This document shows, in pieces, positions 25,050 to 34,618 of a DNA stretch of 64,000 nucleotides. Position 1 is the stretch's first letter; each line of letters opens with the position of its first letter. The DNA is taken from assembly GCF_001011035.1 (NCBI RefSeq), contig NZ_CP011492.1, positions 1,619,501 to 1,683,500 of the forward strand, given 5' to 3'. Origin of the DNA: Streptomyces sp. CNQ-509. GTDB lineage: Bacteria > Actinomycetota > Actinomycetes > Streptomycetales > Streptomycetaceae. Position numbers and translations under genes: made by a program. The notes beneath the pieces were generated by a model that ran no database searches, was not told the DNA's origin, and saw nothing but the letters and a program-made list of their open reading frames with translations.

Positions 25050-26303
25050 TCAGATTCCCGGCCGCAGCCGGCCCGCCTCCGCCGGGCCGCCGCCGTCGCG
25101 TACGCCGGGCGTCAGGGCGCTGCCCTCCTGCCACTTGGTCCAGGAGAGGTTCCAGTCCCCGAAGCCGTTGCCGAACGGGGCCATGTCCTCGCCGTAGCTG
25201 TTGACGACCTCCACGATGTCGCCCGGCCGTACGGTCTTGAAGAACCAGGCGGCGTCCTCGGTGCTCATCCCGGTGCAGCCGTGGCTGACGTTGGCGGAGC
25301 CCTGCGAGCCCACGGACCAGGGGGCGGCGTGCACGTACTCGCCGCTCCAGGTGACGCGGGTCGCCCAGGACACCTGGAGGTCGTAGTCCTCCCCGGTGCC
25401 GCCGACGCCGATGCTGGCACCGGTCATCCGGACGCTCGACTGCTTCTCCAGCACCACCTTCTTGCCGTTGCGGGTCTCGAAGCCCGCCTTGCCGGTGGTG
25501 ACCGGGATGGTGTTGATCTCTTTTCCGTTGCGGTACACGGTCATCTCGTGCGCGGAGGCGTCGGTGACCGCCTCGATGCGGTCGCCGATCTTCAGTTCCA
25601 GGGGTTTCGCGGCGCTCGCGTAGACGCCCTCGCGCACCTTGACGCCCTCCAGCCGGCTCTCCAGCCGGACCCGGGCGCCCGCAGGCCAGTACTCCTTGGG
25701 GCGGTAGTGGAGTTCCTTGTCGCCGACCCAGTACCAGGCGCCCTGGACCACCGGGGTCGAGCTGACCTTCAGCCCGCGCTCGACGACGGACCGCTCCGCC
25801 TGGGTCTTCACGGCCCGGTTCAGCTTGACCGTCAGCGGCTGGCCGACGCCGTACGTGCCCTTGCCGGGGCCCAGCTCGACCTTCATCGGCTTCTTCGTCC
25901 TGACCTTGGAGGTGCGGTACGTCAGCCGCTTGCGGCCGGGCGCACCGTCGTCGTTCTCGGTGCTCACCTCGACGCTGTACCGGGACCGGGCGGCCAGCGG
26001 CACGGTGCTGCGCCAGGTGTGGCCGTCGGCGGAGAGCCGGCCGCGTACGTACCGGCCGCTCTCGTCCACGGCCGTGACGTCCGTGATGCGGGCCTGCCCC
26101 TGGGCGGTGACCTCCAGGTCCTCCGAGGGGTCGGCGAGACCGCTGTCGTCGGCCACGCCGGAGAGGGCGATCCGGCCGGCGGGCTCTCCCGGTTCGCGGG
26201 CCAGCGGATGGCCGCCGGCGCCGCATGCGGCGAGTCCCGGGGCGAGGGCGACCACCAGCAGGGAACAACTGACTGCCGTACGGCGATGGGGCGTTTGGCT
26301 CAT
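25050..26303 (-). CDS. L,D-transpeptidase lipoprotein (YkuD) with Ig-like domains
   Basis: A 417-residue exported lipoprotein that cross-links peptidoglycan through 3-3 bonds. The signal peptide has a lipobox ending LAACG (Cys about residue 27). Two Ig-like domains (about 45-250) precede the YkuD domain (about 250-375), where the HAAPWS..SHGCTGMS segment holds the catalytic Cys and His; the arrangement matches Mycobacterium LdtMt2-type enzymes. A short Trp-containing tail follows. ATG 26301-26303 was preferred to the GTG six bases upstream. A TAGCGT box lies 6 nt before the ATG with no Shine-Dalgarno, suggesting leaderless translation. Confidence 0.92.
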   Translation of the reverse strand: MSQTPHRRTAVSCSLLVVALAPGLAACGAGGHPLAREPGEPAGRIALSGVADDSGLADPSEDLEVTAQGQARITDVTAVDESGRYVRGRLSADGHTWRSTVPLAARSRYSVEVSTENDDGAPGRKRLTYRTSKVRTKKPMKVELGPGKGTYGVGQPLTVKLNRAVKTQAERSVVERGLKVSSTPVVQGAWYWVGDKELHYRPKEYWPAGARVRLESRLEGVKVREGVYASAAKPLELKIGDRIEAVTDASAHEMTVYRNGKEINTIPVTTGKAGFETRNGKKVVLEKQSSVRMTGASIGVGGTGEDYDLQVSWATRVTWSGEYVHAAPWSVGSQGSANVSHGCTGMSTEDAAWFFKTVRPGDIVEVVNSYGEDMAPFGNGFGDWNLSWTKWQEGSALTPGVRDGGGPAEAGRLRPGI

Positions 26304-26357
26304 GATCACACGCTAGGCAGATGCTCCACGCGACGCGCGGTGTGTGGGCCATACGAG

Positions 26358-26392
26358 GGGGCCGCGGCACCCGTTCGGCGTGCCGCGGCCCC
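26358..26392 (-). terminator. Terminator of the ctaC-ctaD-ctaF operon
   Basis: Perfect 13-bp stem with arms 26358-26370 and 26380-26392 and a 9-nt loop, 26 nt downstream of the ctaF stop. It separates the oxidase operon from the L,D-transpeptidase promoter. Confidence 0.85.
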
Positions 26393-26417
26393 GTCGGTGG
26401 AGCTGTGCTGTAGTGCG

Positions 26418-26816
26418 CTACTGGTTCTGGTCCGCCCCGCGGTAGTACTCGAAGACCCAGCCGTAGAGGCCGACCAGGATCACGGGGATGGAGAAGTACA
26501 GCAGCCACCAGTTGAGGACGATGCCGAGGAAGGCGAGCGCGCCGCCGATGGCCAGCGACAGCGGCTGCCAGCTGTGCGGGCTGAAGAAGCCCAGCTCGCC
26601 GGCGTCGTCGGCGACCTCCGCCTCCTTGTTGTCCTGCGCCCCGGTGTCGACCCGGCGGGCCGTGAAGACCAGGTAGTACCCGATCATCGCGGTGAGGCCG
26701 AAGGCCAGGAACAGCGCGGTGGTGCCGACCGGCTCCTTCGACCAGTAGCCGTAGACGATCGCCGCGACCAGGACGAAGGCGGCGAGCCAGCCGAACATGT
26801 GGCCCTGGATCTTCAC
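26418..26816 (-). CDS. ctaF: Cytochrome c oxidase subunit IV, actinobacterial type
   Basis: The 132-residue small subunit of actinobacterial aa3 oxidase with four membrane helices (about residues 8-28, 33-55, 85-105 and 105-122). It starts [20 protein letters not shown], characteristic of the family, and ends in a polar GADQNQ tail. It has no redox centre and stabilises the oxidase. It is the last gene of the ctaC-ctaD-ctaF operon, with its ATG overlapping the ctaD stop by 4 nt, and is followed by a strong hairpin. Confidence 0.95.
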   Translation of the reverse strand: MKIQGHMFGWLAAFVLVAAIVYGYWSKEPVGTTALFLAFGLTAMIGYYLVFTARRVDTGAQDNKEAEVADDAGELGFFSPHSWQPLSLAIGGALAFLGIVLNWWLLYFSIPVILVGLYGWVFEYYRGADQNQ

Positions 26817-28564
26817 TTCGCTTCCCCTTCGCTGCCGCCGCCGACGAGCGTCTTGTCACCGGCGCCGTGGCCGTGCCCGACCTGGGCCGCCGCGATCTCG
26901 GGATGGTGCAGGTCGAAGGCCGGCGATTCGGACCGGATGCGCGGCAGCGAGGTGAAGTTGTGCCGCGGCGGCGGGCAGGACGTGGCCCACTCCAGCGAGC
27001 GGCCGTAGCCCCACGGGTCGTCGACCTCGATCTTCTTGCCGTACTTGGCGGTCTTCCACACGTTGTAGAAGAACGGCAGCATCGACATGCCGAGCAGGAA
27101 CGAGCTGATCGTCGAGAACGTGTTCAGGGCGGTGAACCCATCGGCCGCGAGGTAGTCCGCGTACCGCCGGGGCATGCCCTCGGCGCCCAGCCAGTGCTGC
27201 ACCAGGAACGTGCCGTGGAAGCCGATGAACAGCGTCCAGAAGGTGATCTTCCCGAGCGTCTCGTCGAGCATCTTGCCCGTGAACTTGGGCCACCAGAAGT
27301 GGAAGCCCGCGAACATCGCGAAGACGACGGTGCCGAAGACCACGTAGTGGAAGTGGGCCACCACGAAGTACGAGTCGGAGACGTGGAAGTCCAGCGGCGG
27401 CGAGGCCAGGATGACACCGGTCAGACCGCCGAAGGCGAACGTCACGAGGAAGCCGATGGACCAGAGCATCGGTGTTTCGAAACTCAGTGATCCCTTCCAC
27501 ATCGTGCCGATCCAGTTGAAGAACTTCACTCCTGTCGGCACCGCGATCAGCATCGTCATGAACGCGAAGAACGGGAGGAGTACGCCTCCTGTCACGTACA
27601 TGTGGTGCGCCCACACGGTCACGGACAGACCGGCGATGGAGATCGTGGCGGCCACCAGGCCGATGTAGCCGAACATCGGCTTGCGGCTGAAGACCGGGAT
27701 GACCTCGGAGATGATGCCGAAGAACGGCAGCGCGATGATGTACACCTCTGGATGGCCGAAGAACCAGAAGAGGTGCTGCCAGAGGAGCGCACCGCCGTTC
27801 GCCGGGTCGAAGATGTGCGCCCCGAACTTGCGGTCCGCCTCCAGTGCGAGCAGCGCGGCGGCCAGCACCGGGAAGGCGAGCAGCACCAGCACACCGGTGA
27901 GCAGCACGTTCCAGGTGAAGATCGGCATGCGGAACATCGTCAGGCCGGGCGCCCGCATGCAGATGATGGTCGTGATGAAGTTCACCGAGCCGAGGATGGT
28001 GCCGAAGCCGGAGAGAGCCAGACCCATGATCCACATGTCGGCGCCGACGCCCGGCGAGCGCACCGCGTCGGAGAGCGGCGTGTACGCGAACCAGCCGAAG
28101 TCGGCCGCGCCCTGCGGGGTGATGAACCCGGCGACCGCGATCAGCGACCCGAAGAGGTACAGCCAGTACGCGAACATGTTCAGCCGCGGGAACGCCACGT
28201 CGGGCGCGCCGATCTGCAGCGGCATGATCCAGTTCGCGAAGCCCGCGAAGAGCGGCGTCGCGAACATCAGCAGCATGATCGTGCCGTGCATCGTGAACGC
28301 CTGGTTGAACTGCTCGTTGCTCATCACCTGCGTGCCCGGCCGGGCCAGCTCGGCGCGCATGAACAGCGCCAGGATGCCGCCGATGATGAAGAAGAAGAAC
28401 GACGTCGCCAGGTACAGCGTGCCGATCGTCTTGTGGTCGGTGGTCGTCAGCCACTTGACCACGACGTTGCCGGGCTGGCGGCGGCGCGCGGGCACCTCGT
28501 CCTCGTATGCGTCTTCGCCTGCGCCCGCGGCCGCCGCACCCTGGGGTTCGTTGAGGATGCTCAT
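26813..28564 (-). CDS. ctaD: Cytochrome c oxidase subunit I
   Basis: The 583-residue catalytic subunit of the aa3 oxidase, binding heme a, heme a3 and CuB and pumping protons. Twelve helices follow a 35-residue cytosolic lead. Visible ligands: [11 protein letters not shown] (heme a His), [14 protein letters not shown] (CuB His and the cross-linked Tyr), WAHHMY (CuB His pair) and [11 protein letters not shown] (heme His residues). The D-channel and K-channel patterns appear intact. The C-terminus has a PPRHNF motif. The ATG overlaps the ctaC stop and the stop overlaps ctaF, so the three genes are one translational unit. Confidence 0.97.
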   Translation of the reverse strand: MSILNEPQGAAAAGAGEDAYEDEVPARRRQPGNVVVKWLTTTDHKTIGTLYLATSFFFFIIGGILALFMRAELARPGTQVMSNEQFNQAFTMHGTIMLLMFATPLFAGFANWIMPLQIGAPDVAFPRLNMFAYWLYLFGSLIAVAGFITPQGAADFGWFAYTPLSDAVRSPGVGADMWIMGLALSGFGTILGSVNFITTIICMRAPGLTMFRMPIFTWNVLLTGVLVLLAFPVLAAALLALEADRKFGAHIFDPANGGALLWQHLFWFFGHPEVYIIALPFFGIISEVIPVFSRKPMFGYIGLVAATISIAGLSVTVWAHHMYVTGGVLLPFFAFMTMLIAVPTGVKFFNWIGTMWKGSLSFETPMLWSIGFLVTFAFGGLTGVILASPPLDFHVSDSYFVVAHFHYVVFGTVVFAMFAGFHFWWPKFTGKMLDETLGKITFWTLFIGFHGTFLVQHWLGAEGMPRRYADYLAADGFTALNTFSTISSFLLGMSMLPFFYNVWKTAKYGKKIEVDDPWGYGRSLEWATSCPPPRHNFTSLPRIRSESPAFDLHHPEIAAAQVGHGHGAGDKTLVGGGSEGEAK

Positions 28565-29559
28565 TGGTTGTTGGTCTCCGCATTCCTAGCGGCGTCGGTC
28601 TGGGGGATGCCCGCCGGGATGTACCCGGTCTGGCCCTTGTCGGCCAGCTTCTGCAGGTGCTCCTGGTACTTCTCCGGGGAGACCACCTTCACGTTGAAGA
28701 GCATCCGGGAGTGGTCCGTGCCGCACAGCTCGGCGCACTTGCCCAGGAAGGTGCCCTCCTTGTTGGGGGTCACCTCGAAGACGTTGGTGTGGCCGGGGAT
28801 GACGTCCTGCTTCATCAGGAACGGCACCACCCAGAAGGAGTGGATGACGTCCCGGGAGGTGAGTACGAACTGAACCGTCTCACCCTTGGGGAGGACCAGC
28901 GTGGGGCCCGGGTTGCCGGTCTGCTCGTTCTCGGTGGCCGGCACGCCGTAGTCGTAGACGCCCTCGGCGCCCTTCGGCACGGCCTCGAAGTCCCGGTCGG
29001 GGATGGCGTCGAGCTCCTTGGGCCGCTTCGCCGGCGTGGCGGCGTCGCCGTCCAGGTTCTCCAGGTAGTTGAAGCCCCAGCTCCACTGGTAGCCGACCAC
29101 GTTGATCACGTGGTCCGGCTTCTCCGAGGTCTCCAGCAGCTTGCTCTCGTCGCGCGCGGTGAAGTAGAAGAACACCGCCACGACGATCAGCGGGACGACC
29201 GTGTACAGCGCCTCGATGGGCAGGTTGTACCGGACCTGGGCCGGGACCTCGACCTTGGTCCTGGAGCGGCGGTGGAAGATGACGCTCCACAGGATCAGGC
29301 CCCAGACGAGGACCCCGACGGCCAGGGCGGCCGCCCAGGATCCCTGCCACAGGGAGAGGATCCGCGGCGCCTCCTCGGTGGCCGGCGTGGGCATGCCCAG
29401 GCGGGGGAAGTCCTTGTAGGTACAGCCGGAGAGGGTGACCAGGACCAGGCCCGCGGCCAGCGCCTGCGGCAGCCTTCGCCGCATCGTGCGCCGCGGCGAG
29501 CGGGTACCTCCCGCGGCCGCCGTGTGGCCGCGGGGGAGGTCGGAGCCGTTGTGACTCAC
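28561..29559 (-). CDS. ctaC: Cytochrome c oxidase subunit II (lipoprotein)
   Basis: The 332-residue subunit II, which accepts electrons into the CuA centre. A long N-terminus (26 residues) leads to a signal with lipobox TLSGC, then two membrane helices (about residues 75-95 and 115-137) and a cupredoxin domain. The CuA site is seen as [10 protein letters not shown] and [12 protein letters not shown] (C-x3-C-x3-H-x2-M). An aromatic QWSWGFNY electron-entry patch is present. GTG 29557-29559 has GGAAGG about 7 nt upstream. A far longer open frame to 31266 runs antisense through the next gene and was rejected. A TAGGGT box (complement of 29637-29642) may be the operon -10. Confidence 0.96.
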   Translation of the reverse strand: MSHNGSDLPRGHTAAAGGTRSPRRTMRRRLPQALAAGLVLVTLSGCTYKDFPRLGMPTPATEEAPRILSLWQGSWAAALAVGVLVWGLILWSVIFHRRSRTKVEVPAQVRYNLPIEALYTVVPLIVVAVFFYFTARDESKLLETSEKPDHVINVVGYQWSWGFNYLENLDGDAATPAKRPKELDAIPDRDFEAVPKGAEGVYDYGVPATENEQTGNPGPTLVLPKGETVQFVLTSRDVIHSFWVVPFLMKQDVIPGHTNVFEVTPNKEGTFLGKCAELCGTDHSRMLFNVKVVSPEKYQEHLQKLADKGQTGYIPAGIPQTDAARNAETNNQ

Positions 29560-29808
29560 GTAGCGCCTTCCCGAGAGTCTCGCCCACGGTCCCTTCGGGC
29601 GCGCGGGCAGCAGGTTTGGATGTTTACGCGGAGCAAACCCTACTGGACGCCATTTGGGGTCGCTCGGGGAGGGTGCCCTGGCGCGCCGGGGGCACTCCGA
29701 TGGTGCGGCGGCGGCCGTCAACTCTGTCCCGCCGGTCCCCCGTCGGGGCCCGTCCCGGGCGCAGGCGTCGCGGGCCCGAAGGCGCGGACCAGGGGTTAGC
29801 GTGGTCGT

Positions 29809-31194
29809 GTGCCGTACTTCGACGCCGCGTCGTCCGCGCCCCTTCACCCGATCGCCCGGCAGGCCCTGCTCGCCGCGCTCGACGAGGGCTGGGCCGATCC
29901 GGCCCGGCTGTACCGGGAGGGCCGCCGGGCGCGCCGGCTGCTCGACGCCGCGCGCGAGACCACCGCGGACCTCGTCGGCTGCCGCCCGGACGAGCTGGTG
30001 TTCACGTCCTCGGGCACGCGCGCGGTGCACGACGGCATCGCCGGGGCGCTGGCGGGCCGCCGCCGCGCCGGGCGGCACCTCGTCGTCTCGCCGGTCGAGC
30101 ACTCCGCGGTCCTGCACGCGGCGGAGCGCCACGAGGCGGCGGGCGGGGAGGTGACGTACGTGCCGGTGGACCGCGGCGGCCGGGTGGCGCCCGGGGCGTA
30201 CGCCGAGGTGCTGCGCCCCGACACCGCCCTGGCCTGTCTGCAGTCGGCCAACCACGAGGTGGGCACGGAGCAGCCGGTCGCCGAGGCGGCCGAGGAGTGC
30301 CGGGCCGCCGGAGTGCCGCTGCTGGTGGACGCGGCGCAGTCGCTGGGCTGGGGACGTACTGAAGGGCCGTGGTCGCTGCTGGCGGCGAGCGCGCACAAGT
30401 GGGGCGGCCCGCCCGGCGTGGGGCTGCTCGCGGTGCGCAAGGGGACGCGCTTCGCGCCCGCGGGCCCGGCGGACGAGCGGGAATCGGGCCGCGCGCCCGG
30501 CTTCGAGAACATCCCGGCGATCGTCGCGACCGCCGCCTCGCTGCGCGCCGTCCGCGGGGAGGCGGAGGCCGAGGACGCGCGGCTGCGGGCACTGGTGGAC
30601 CGGATCCGCGCGCGGGTGCCGGAGACGGTCGCGGACGTGGAGGTGATGGGCGATCCGGAGCGCCGGCTGCCGCATCTGGTGACGTTCTCCTGCCTGTACG
30701 TGGACGGGGAGGCGCTGCTGCACGCGCTGGACCGGGCGGGGTTCTCGGTCTCGTCCGGGTCTTCGTGCACGTCGAGCACGCTGACGCCGAGCCATGTGCT
30801 CAAGGCGATGGGCGTGCTGTCGGAGGGCAACGTGCGCGTGTCGCTGCCGCAGGGGACGTCGGTGGAGGACGTGGAGGGCTTCCTGGGGGCGCTGCAGGGC
30901 GCGGTCGCCGGGGTGCGGGCCGAGCTGGGCGCGCCGGTGAGCGGTGCGGCGGGGGAGACGCCGGGCGGGGAGCTGGTGGTCGACGCGCGCGGGCGGCGCT
31001 GCCCCGTCCCCGTCATAGAACTGGCGAAGGTCTTCGACCGGGTGCCGGTGGGCGGCACGGCGCTGGTGCTGTCGGACGACGAGGCGGCGCGGCTGGACAT
31101 CCCGGCGTGGTGCGAGATGCGCGGGCAGGAGTACGTCGGTGAGGAGCCGGCGGCGGGCGGCGGCACGGGCTACCGGGTGCGGCGCAGGGGCTGA
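29809..31194 (+). CDS. Cysteine desulfurase fused to a TusA-type sulfur carrier domain
   Basis: A 461-residue fusion. Residues 1-370 are a NifS/IscS-type class V PLP enzyme: EHSAVLHA (His stacking on PLP), SANHEVGTEQP, LLVDAAQSLGW (Asp), SAHKWGGPPGVG (Schiff-base Lys about 195) and SSGSSCTSSTLTPSHVL (active Cys about 320). Residues about 388-461 are a TusA domain with DARGRRCPVPVIEL, whose CPxP Cys accepts persulfide. Sulfur from cysteine could pass internally to TusA and on to tRNA thiolation, molybdopterin or Fe-S synthesis; the acceptor is unknown. GTG 29809 has a TAGCGT box 6 nt before it and no Shine-Dalgarno, so it is probably leaderless. Confidence 0.9.
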   Translation: MPYFDAASSAPLHPIARQALLAALDEGWADPARLYREGRRARRLLDAARETTADLVGCRPDELVFTSSGTRAVHDGIAGALAGRRRAGRHLVVSPVEHSAVLHAAERHEAAGGEVTYVPVDRGGRVAPGAYAEVLRPDTALACLQSANHEVGTEQPVAEAAEECRAAGVPLLVDAAQSLGWGRTEGPWSLLAASAHKWGGPPGVGLLAVRKGTRFAPAGPADERESGRAPGFENIPAIVATAASLRAVRGEAEAEDARLRALVDRIRARVPETVADVEVMGDPERRLPHLVTFSCLYVDGEALLHALDRAGFSVSSGSSCTSSTLTPSHVLKAMGVLSEGNVRVSLPQGTSVEDVEGFLGALQGAVAGVRAELGAPVSGAAGETPGGELVVDARGRRCPVPVIELAKVFDRVPVGGTALVLSDDEAARLDIPAWCEMRGQEYVGEEPAAGGGTGYRVRRRG

Positions 31195-31224
31195 GCGGCG
31201 CCCGGCCCGTACCGGGGGCGCGCG

Positions 31225-31260
31225 GCGGGCGCCCGGCGGTCCTGCCCGCCGGGCGCCCGC
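31225..31260. terminator. Bidirectional terminator between desulfurase-TusA and adoK
   Basis: Perfect 15-bp stem, arms 31225-31239 and 31246-31260, with a TCCTGC loop, in the 96-bp gap between convergent genes. Confidence 0.85.
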
Positions 31261-31290
31261 GCGCACTGCTGGTCTGCCGGTCCCGCTGCG

Positions 31291-32280
31291 TCAGTCCTGC
31301 ACCGACTCCGGCAGGTGCTCCTGCACCTCGGCGGCGGCTTCCTCCCCGTACACCTTGGTGAAGCGGGCGACGAAGTTGCTGCGCCGCAGCTCGTACTCCT
31401 GCGGACCCACGGTCTCGATGACCAGCGTCGCCAGCATGCAGCCGAGCTGCGCCGCCCGCTCCATGCTCACGCCCCAGCTCAGCCCGGAGAGGAAGCCGGC
31501 CCGGAAGGCGTCGCCGACGCCCGTGGGGTCCGCCTTGCGCTCCTCCTCCGGGCAGCCGACGAGGATCGGCTCCTCGCCGGCGCGGTCGATGCGCACGCCG
31601 CGGGCGCCGAGGGTGGTCACGCGGGTGGCGACGTGGGTCAGCATCTCCTCGTCGCCCCAGCCGGTCTTGGTCTCGATCAGCCCCTTCTCGTACTCGTTCG
31701 AGAAGAGGAACGCGGCGCCCTCGGTGAGGGTGCGGATGCCGTCGCCCTCCATGCGGGCGATCTGCTGCGAGAAGTCGGCGGCGAAGGGGATGCCGCGGGT
31801 GCGGCACTCCTCGGTGTGGCGCAGCATCGCCTCGGGGTCGTCGGCGCCGATGGAGACGAGATCGAGGCCGCCGACGCGGTCGGCGACGGTCTTCAGCTCG
31901 ATGAGCCGGGCCTCGCTCATGGCGCCGGTGTAGAAGGAGCCGATCTGGTTGTGGTCGGCGTCGGTGGTGACGACGAAGCGCGCGGTGTGCAGCACTTCGG
32001 AGATGCGCACGGAGCCGGTGTCGACCCCGTGCCGGTCCAGCCAGTCGCGGTACTCGCCGAAGTCGGCGCCGGCCGCGCCGACGAGGATCGGCCGGGCGCC
32101 GAGCTGGCCCATGCCGAAGCAGATGTTGGGTCCGACTCCGCCGCGGCGCACGTCCAGTTTGTCGACGAGGAACGACAGCGAGACGGTGTGCAGTTGGTCG
32201 GCGACCAACTGATCGGAGAACCGACCGGGGAAGGTCATGAGATGGTCGGTCGCAATGGAGCCGGAAACGGCAATATGCAC
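31291..32280 (-). CDS. adoK: PfkB-family adenosine kinase
   Basis: A 329-residue PfkB carbohydrate kinase. It strongly resembles mycobacterial adenosine kinase (MxIAVSGSIATDHLM start, VSLSFLVDKLDVRRGG, YTGAMSEAR), so phosphorylation of adenosine to AMP in purine salvage is the best assignment; in older annotations it is a sugar kinase. PfkB signatures are GGVGPNICFGMGQLGA (about residues 47-62) and DPTGVGDAFRAGFLSGL (about 258-274) with the catalytic Asp. The mycobacterial gene also neighbours ctaC and erpA, supporting orthology. ATG 32278-32280. Confidence 0.9.
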   Translation of the reverse strand: MHIAVSGSIATDHLMTFPGRFSDQLVADQLHTVSLSFLVDKLDVRRGGVGPNICFGMGQLGARPILVGAAGADFGEYRDWLDRHGVDTGSVRISEVLHTARFVVTTDADHNQIGSFYTGAMSEARLIELKTVADRVGGLDLVSIGADDPEAMLRHTEECRTRGIPFAADFSQQIARMEGDGIRTLTEGAAFLFSNEYEKGLIETKTGWGDEEMLTHVATRVTTLGARGVRIDRAGEEPILVGCPEEERKADPTGVGDAFRAGFLSGLSWGVSMERAAQLGCMLATLVIETVGPQEYELRRSNFVARFTKVYGEEAAAEVQEHLPESVQD

Positions 32281-32426
32281 GGCGTACGCTCCTGTAGGCG
32301 GGGCAGGTAACGCGGGTAGTGCTCACGCTACCGGCTGAACACCGGCCTCCGGACGGGTTCGACCCGGCCAAAACTACCTGATAGTAGGTCTTACCACTCC
32401 TCGCCGCGGGTGCGTACGGTCGAGAC

Positions 32427-32678
32427 ATGCAGAAGGACTCGCGGGCCTCCGCCACCCCCCTCCCGTCGTCGGCCTTCCCGAGCGCAGCGCCGCTGGAGCT
32501 GGACGGCGGTCTCGCCGAGCTGCGCACCGACTGCGCCCGGATGGCGCCGCACTGGTCGGGCCACCCGCACAGCCCCGCGGGGCACGTGCCGGACACCCGG
32601 ATCAGCGGTCTGGCGCGGATCATGGTGCCGTCGGCATCCGCGGACCTGCTCCGCGGCATGTCCGAGTACGGCGACTGA
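32427..32678 (+). CDS. Small hypothetical protein (83 residues)
   Basis: An 83-residue polar protein without signal peptide or membrane segment: a Ser/Pro/Ala-rich start, a central ELDGGLAELRTDCARMAPHWSG and a C-terminal SASADLLRGMSEYGD. I do not recognise a family. ATG 32427 has a TACGGT box 6 nt before it and no Shine-Dalgarno, in keeping with a leaderless mRNA. It ends 86 nt before the large anchored protein and may be cotranscribed with it. GC pattern by codon position agrees with coding sequence. Confidence 0.6.
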   Translation: MQKDSRASATPLPSSAFPSAAPLELDGGLAELRTDCARMAPHWSGHPHSPAGHVPDTRISGLARIMVPSASADLLRGMSEYGD

Positions 32679-32764
32679 CCCCGCCGCCCGGTCGGCTCCC
32701 CCCGGGGGGAACCGGATCCGCATGACCGGCGTCCCATCGGCATCCCCGACGAAGGAGCCGAACG

Positions 32765-34501
32765 GTGAGCACCGAGCACACCCCAGGTCCCGTGCCCGAG
32801 CCCGAGCCCGCGCACGCCCGCGCGGCCGGTCCTGACGGCCGGGACGCCGACGACGCGGGCGGCGCCGGCGAGCCCGGCCGCCCGGACGGCGGCAGGCGCC
32901 GCCCCGGCGTGCTGGTGGCGGCGGCCGTCGCCGCCGCGGTGATGCTGACCGGAGGCGGGGTCGCGTACCTGGTGGACCGGACGGACGACGGCGGCGGCGC
33001 CGGCTCCGACGGCGGCGAGCCGCCGCCGCTGCGGCTCGACGGGCTCTCCATGGAGGCCGCGGCGAGGGGCGGGAGCGCGCCGCTGCGGCTCGTCGGCGAG
33101 CTGCCGGAAGGTCCTGAGGAGGCGCCGGTGTTCGAGCCCGCGGGCCGGGTCGGGGCCGCCGACGTGGCGCGGCTCGCGGCGGCGCTGGGGATGGACGGCA
33201 AGCCCCGCGAGGAGGGCGGCGGCTGGCGCGTCGGCGTCTCGCGCGACGGGCAGGGGCCGCTGCTCCAGGTCCAGGCGGAGGCGCCGGGCGCCTGGACGTA
33301 CCAGCAGTACGGCGGCACCGCCTGCGACCTCCCGCTGCCTGCGGAGCCGGACGGCGCCGGCCCGGACGCGGCGGTGACCTCCGCGTGCGAGGTCCCTGTC
33401 CCCCGGCCCCGGACGAAGGCGGACGCCCCGGTGCCGGCGGACGCGGCGGAGAAGGCCGCCGAGCCGGTGCTCGCGGCGGTGGGCCAGGAGGATGCCGAGG
33501 TGGCGGCGGCCGAGCCGTTCGGCGCCGTGCGTACGGTGACGGCGGAGCCGGTCGTCGGCGGGCTGCCGACGACGGGCTGGCAGACGTCGCTGCAGATAGC
33601 CGGGGACGGACAGGTGACCGGCGGCAACGGCTACCTGGTCGATCCCGCCGAGGCGGACACGTACCCGGTGATCACGGCGGACGCGGCCTTCGAGGAGCTG
33701 GCCAGGCCCTCGGGCGGCGGCGGGGAGCCGGCGGTCGCCCCGGCATGCGCCTCGGCGGTGCCGTACGAGGAGGGCACGGGGCCCGGCAAGCCGCCGGCCG
33801 GCAAGGTCGACCCGTGCCTCGGCAAGATGGCGCCGACCAAGGTGCGCGGCGCCGAGTTCGGGCTCTCCGCGCAGTCGGTGGAGGGGCGGCCGGTGCTGGT
33901 GCCGTCCTGGCTCTTCCAGGTGACGAGCGATGCGCCGGCCCCGTTCCACGGCGGCAAGCCGGGCACCGTCGTCTGGCCGCAACTGGCCGTCGCGCCGGAG
34001 TACGTCACCGAGGCGGAACCGAGCGCGCCCGCGGTCCCCGAGCCGGCCCCGCCGACGTCCGCCCCGGGCGCCGAGCCCACCGCCGGCGGCGGCTCCGCCG
34101 GCCGGCCCGGCAGCCCCGCGCCGTCGGAGAGCAGCGACTCGGGGCAGGGTTCGCCCGGTCAGGTGGGGCCCGCCGAGCCGGCGCAGCCGCCGTCGTCCGC
34201 GCCCGCCGAGGAGCCGGAGAGCCGCGGCGGCGCGGTGGGAAGCCCCGTGGGCATCGAGTCGTACTCGGTGGACGGGCGCACTCTGAAGCTGCACTTCTGG
34301 GGCGGCGTGTGCACCGAGTACGCGGCGACCGCCGACGAGGCGGGCGGCGCGGTGACGGTGCGGCTCACCGGGGAGGACGAGCCGGGCGAGGTCTGCATCA
34401 AGATCGCGAAGCGCTTCACGGAGACGGTGGAGCTGTCCGCACCGCTCGACGGCCGCAAGGTCGTGGACGCGCGAACGGGAGAGCGGGTGGCCGCCAAGTA
34501 G
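32765..34501 (+). CDS. Large membrane-anchored extracytoplasmic protein of unknown function
   Basis: A 578-residue type II membrane protein. The cytosolic N-terminus (about 1-50) is Pro/Glu/Ala-rich, one hydrophobic helix (about 51-70) crosses the membrane, and the rest is outside. A folded region (about 95-415) carries two cysteine-containing segments (YGGTACDLPL..SACEVP and APACASAVPY..VDPCLGK). A Pro/Ser/Gly-rich linker (about 420-490) leads to a small C-terminal beta domain (about 495-578) with VDGRTLKLHFWGGVCTEYAA. No catalytic motif is apparent. GTG 32765 has GAAGGAG upstream. It converges on erpA through a strong terminator. I recall the Streptomyces annotation 'large membrane protein' for this locus. 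Confidence 0.78.
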   Translation: MSTEHTPGPVPEPEPAHARAAGPDGRDADDAGGAGEPGRPDGGRRRPGVLVAAAVAAAVMLTGGGVAYLVDRTDDGGGAGSDGGEPPPLRLDGLSMEAAARGGSAPLRLVGELPEGPEEAPVFEPAGRVGAADVARLAAALGMDGKPREEGGGWRVGVSRDGQGPLLQVQAEAPGAWTYQQYGGTACDLPLPAEPDGAGPDAAVTSACEVPVPRPRTKADAPVPADAAEKAAEPVLAAVGQEDAEVAAAEPFGAVRTVTAEPVVGGLPTTGWQTSLQIAGDGQVTGGNGYLVDPAEADTYPVITADAAFEELARPSGGGGEPAVAPACASAVPYEEGTGPGKPPAGKVDPCLGKMAPTKVRGAEFGLSAQSVEGRPVLVPSWLFQVTSDAPAPFHGGKPGTVVWPQLAVAPEYVTEAEPSAPAVPEPAPPTSAPGAEPTAGGGSAGRPGSPAPSESSDSGQGSPGQVGPAEPAQPPSSAPAEEPESRGGAVGSPVGIESYSVDGRTLKLHFWGGVCTEYAATADEAGGAVTVRLTGEDEPGEVCIKIAKRFTETVELSAPLDGRKVVDARTGERVAAK

Positions 34502-34544
34502 GTAGCAAGAAAGTGCCACGCCGGGCGGCAACGCCCACACAAGC

Positions 34545-34582
34545 GGAAGGCGGCGGAACCGTGGGGGTTTCCGCCGCCTTCC
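34545..34582. terminator. Bidirectional terminator between the large membrane protein and erpA
   Basis: Perfect 14-bp stem, arms 34545-34558 and 34569-34582 (GGAAGGCGGCGGAA and its complement), with a 10-nt loop. It lies 43 nt after one stop codon and 36 nt from the opposing stop. Confidence 0.88.
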
Positions 34583-34618
34583 TCATGCCGGTACGGCCCG
34601 TGCGCTCCGGCGGGCTCC

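Noticed and set aside
28561..31266. 901-codon frame including ctaC
   Set aside because: Residues before the GTG at 29559 are antisense to the desulfurase-TusA gene and have no family similarity.
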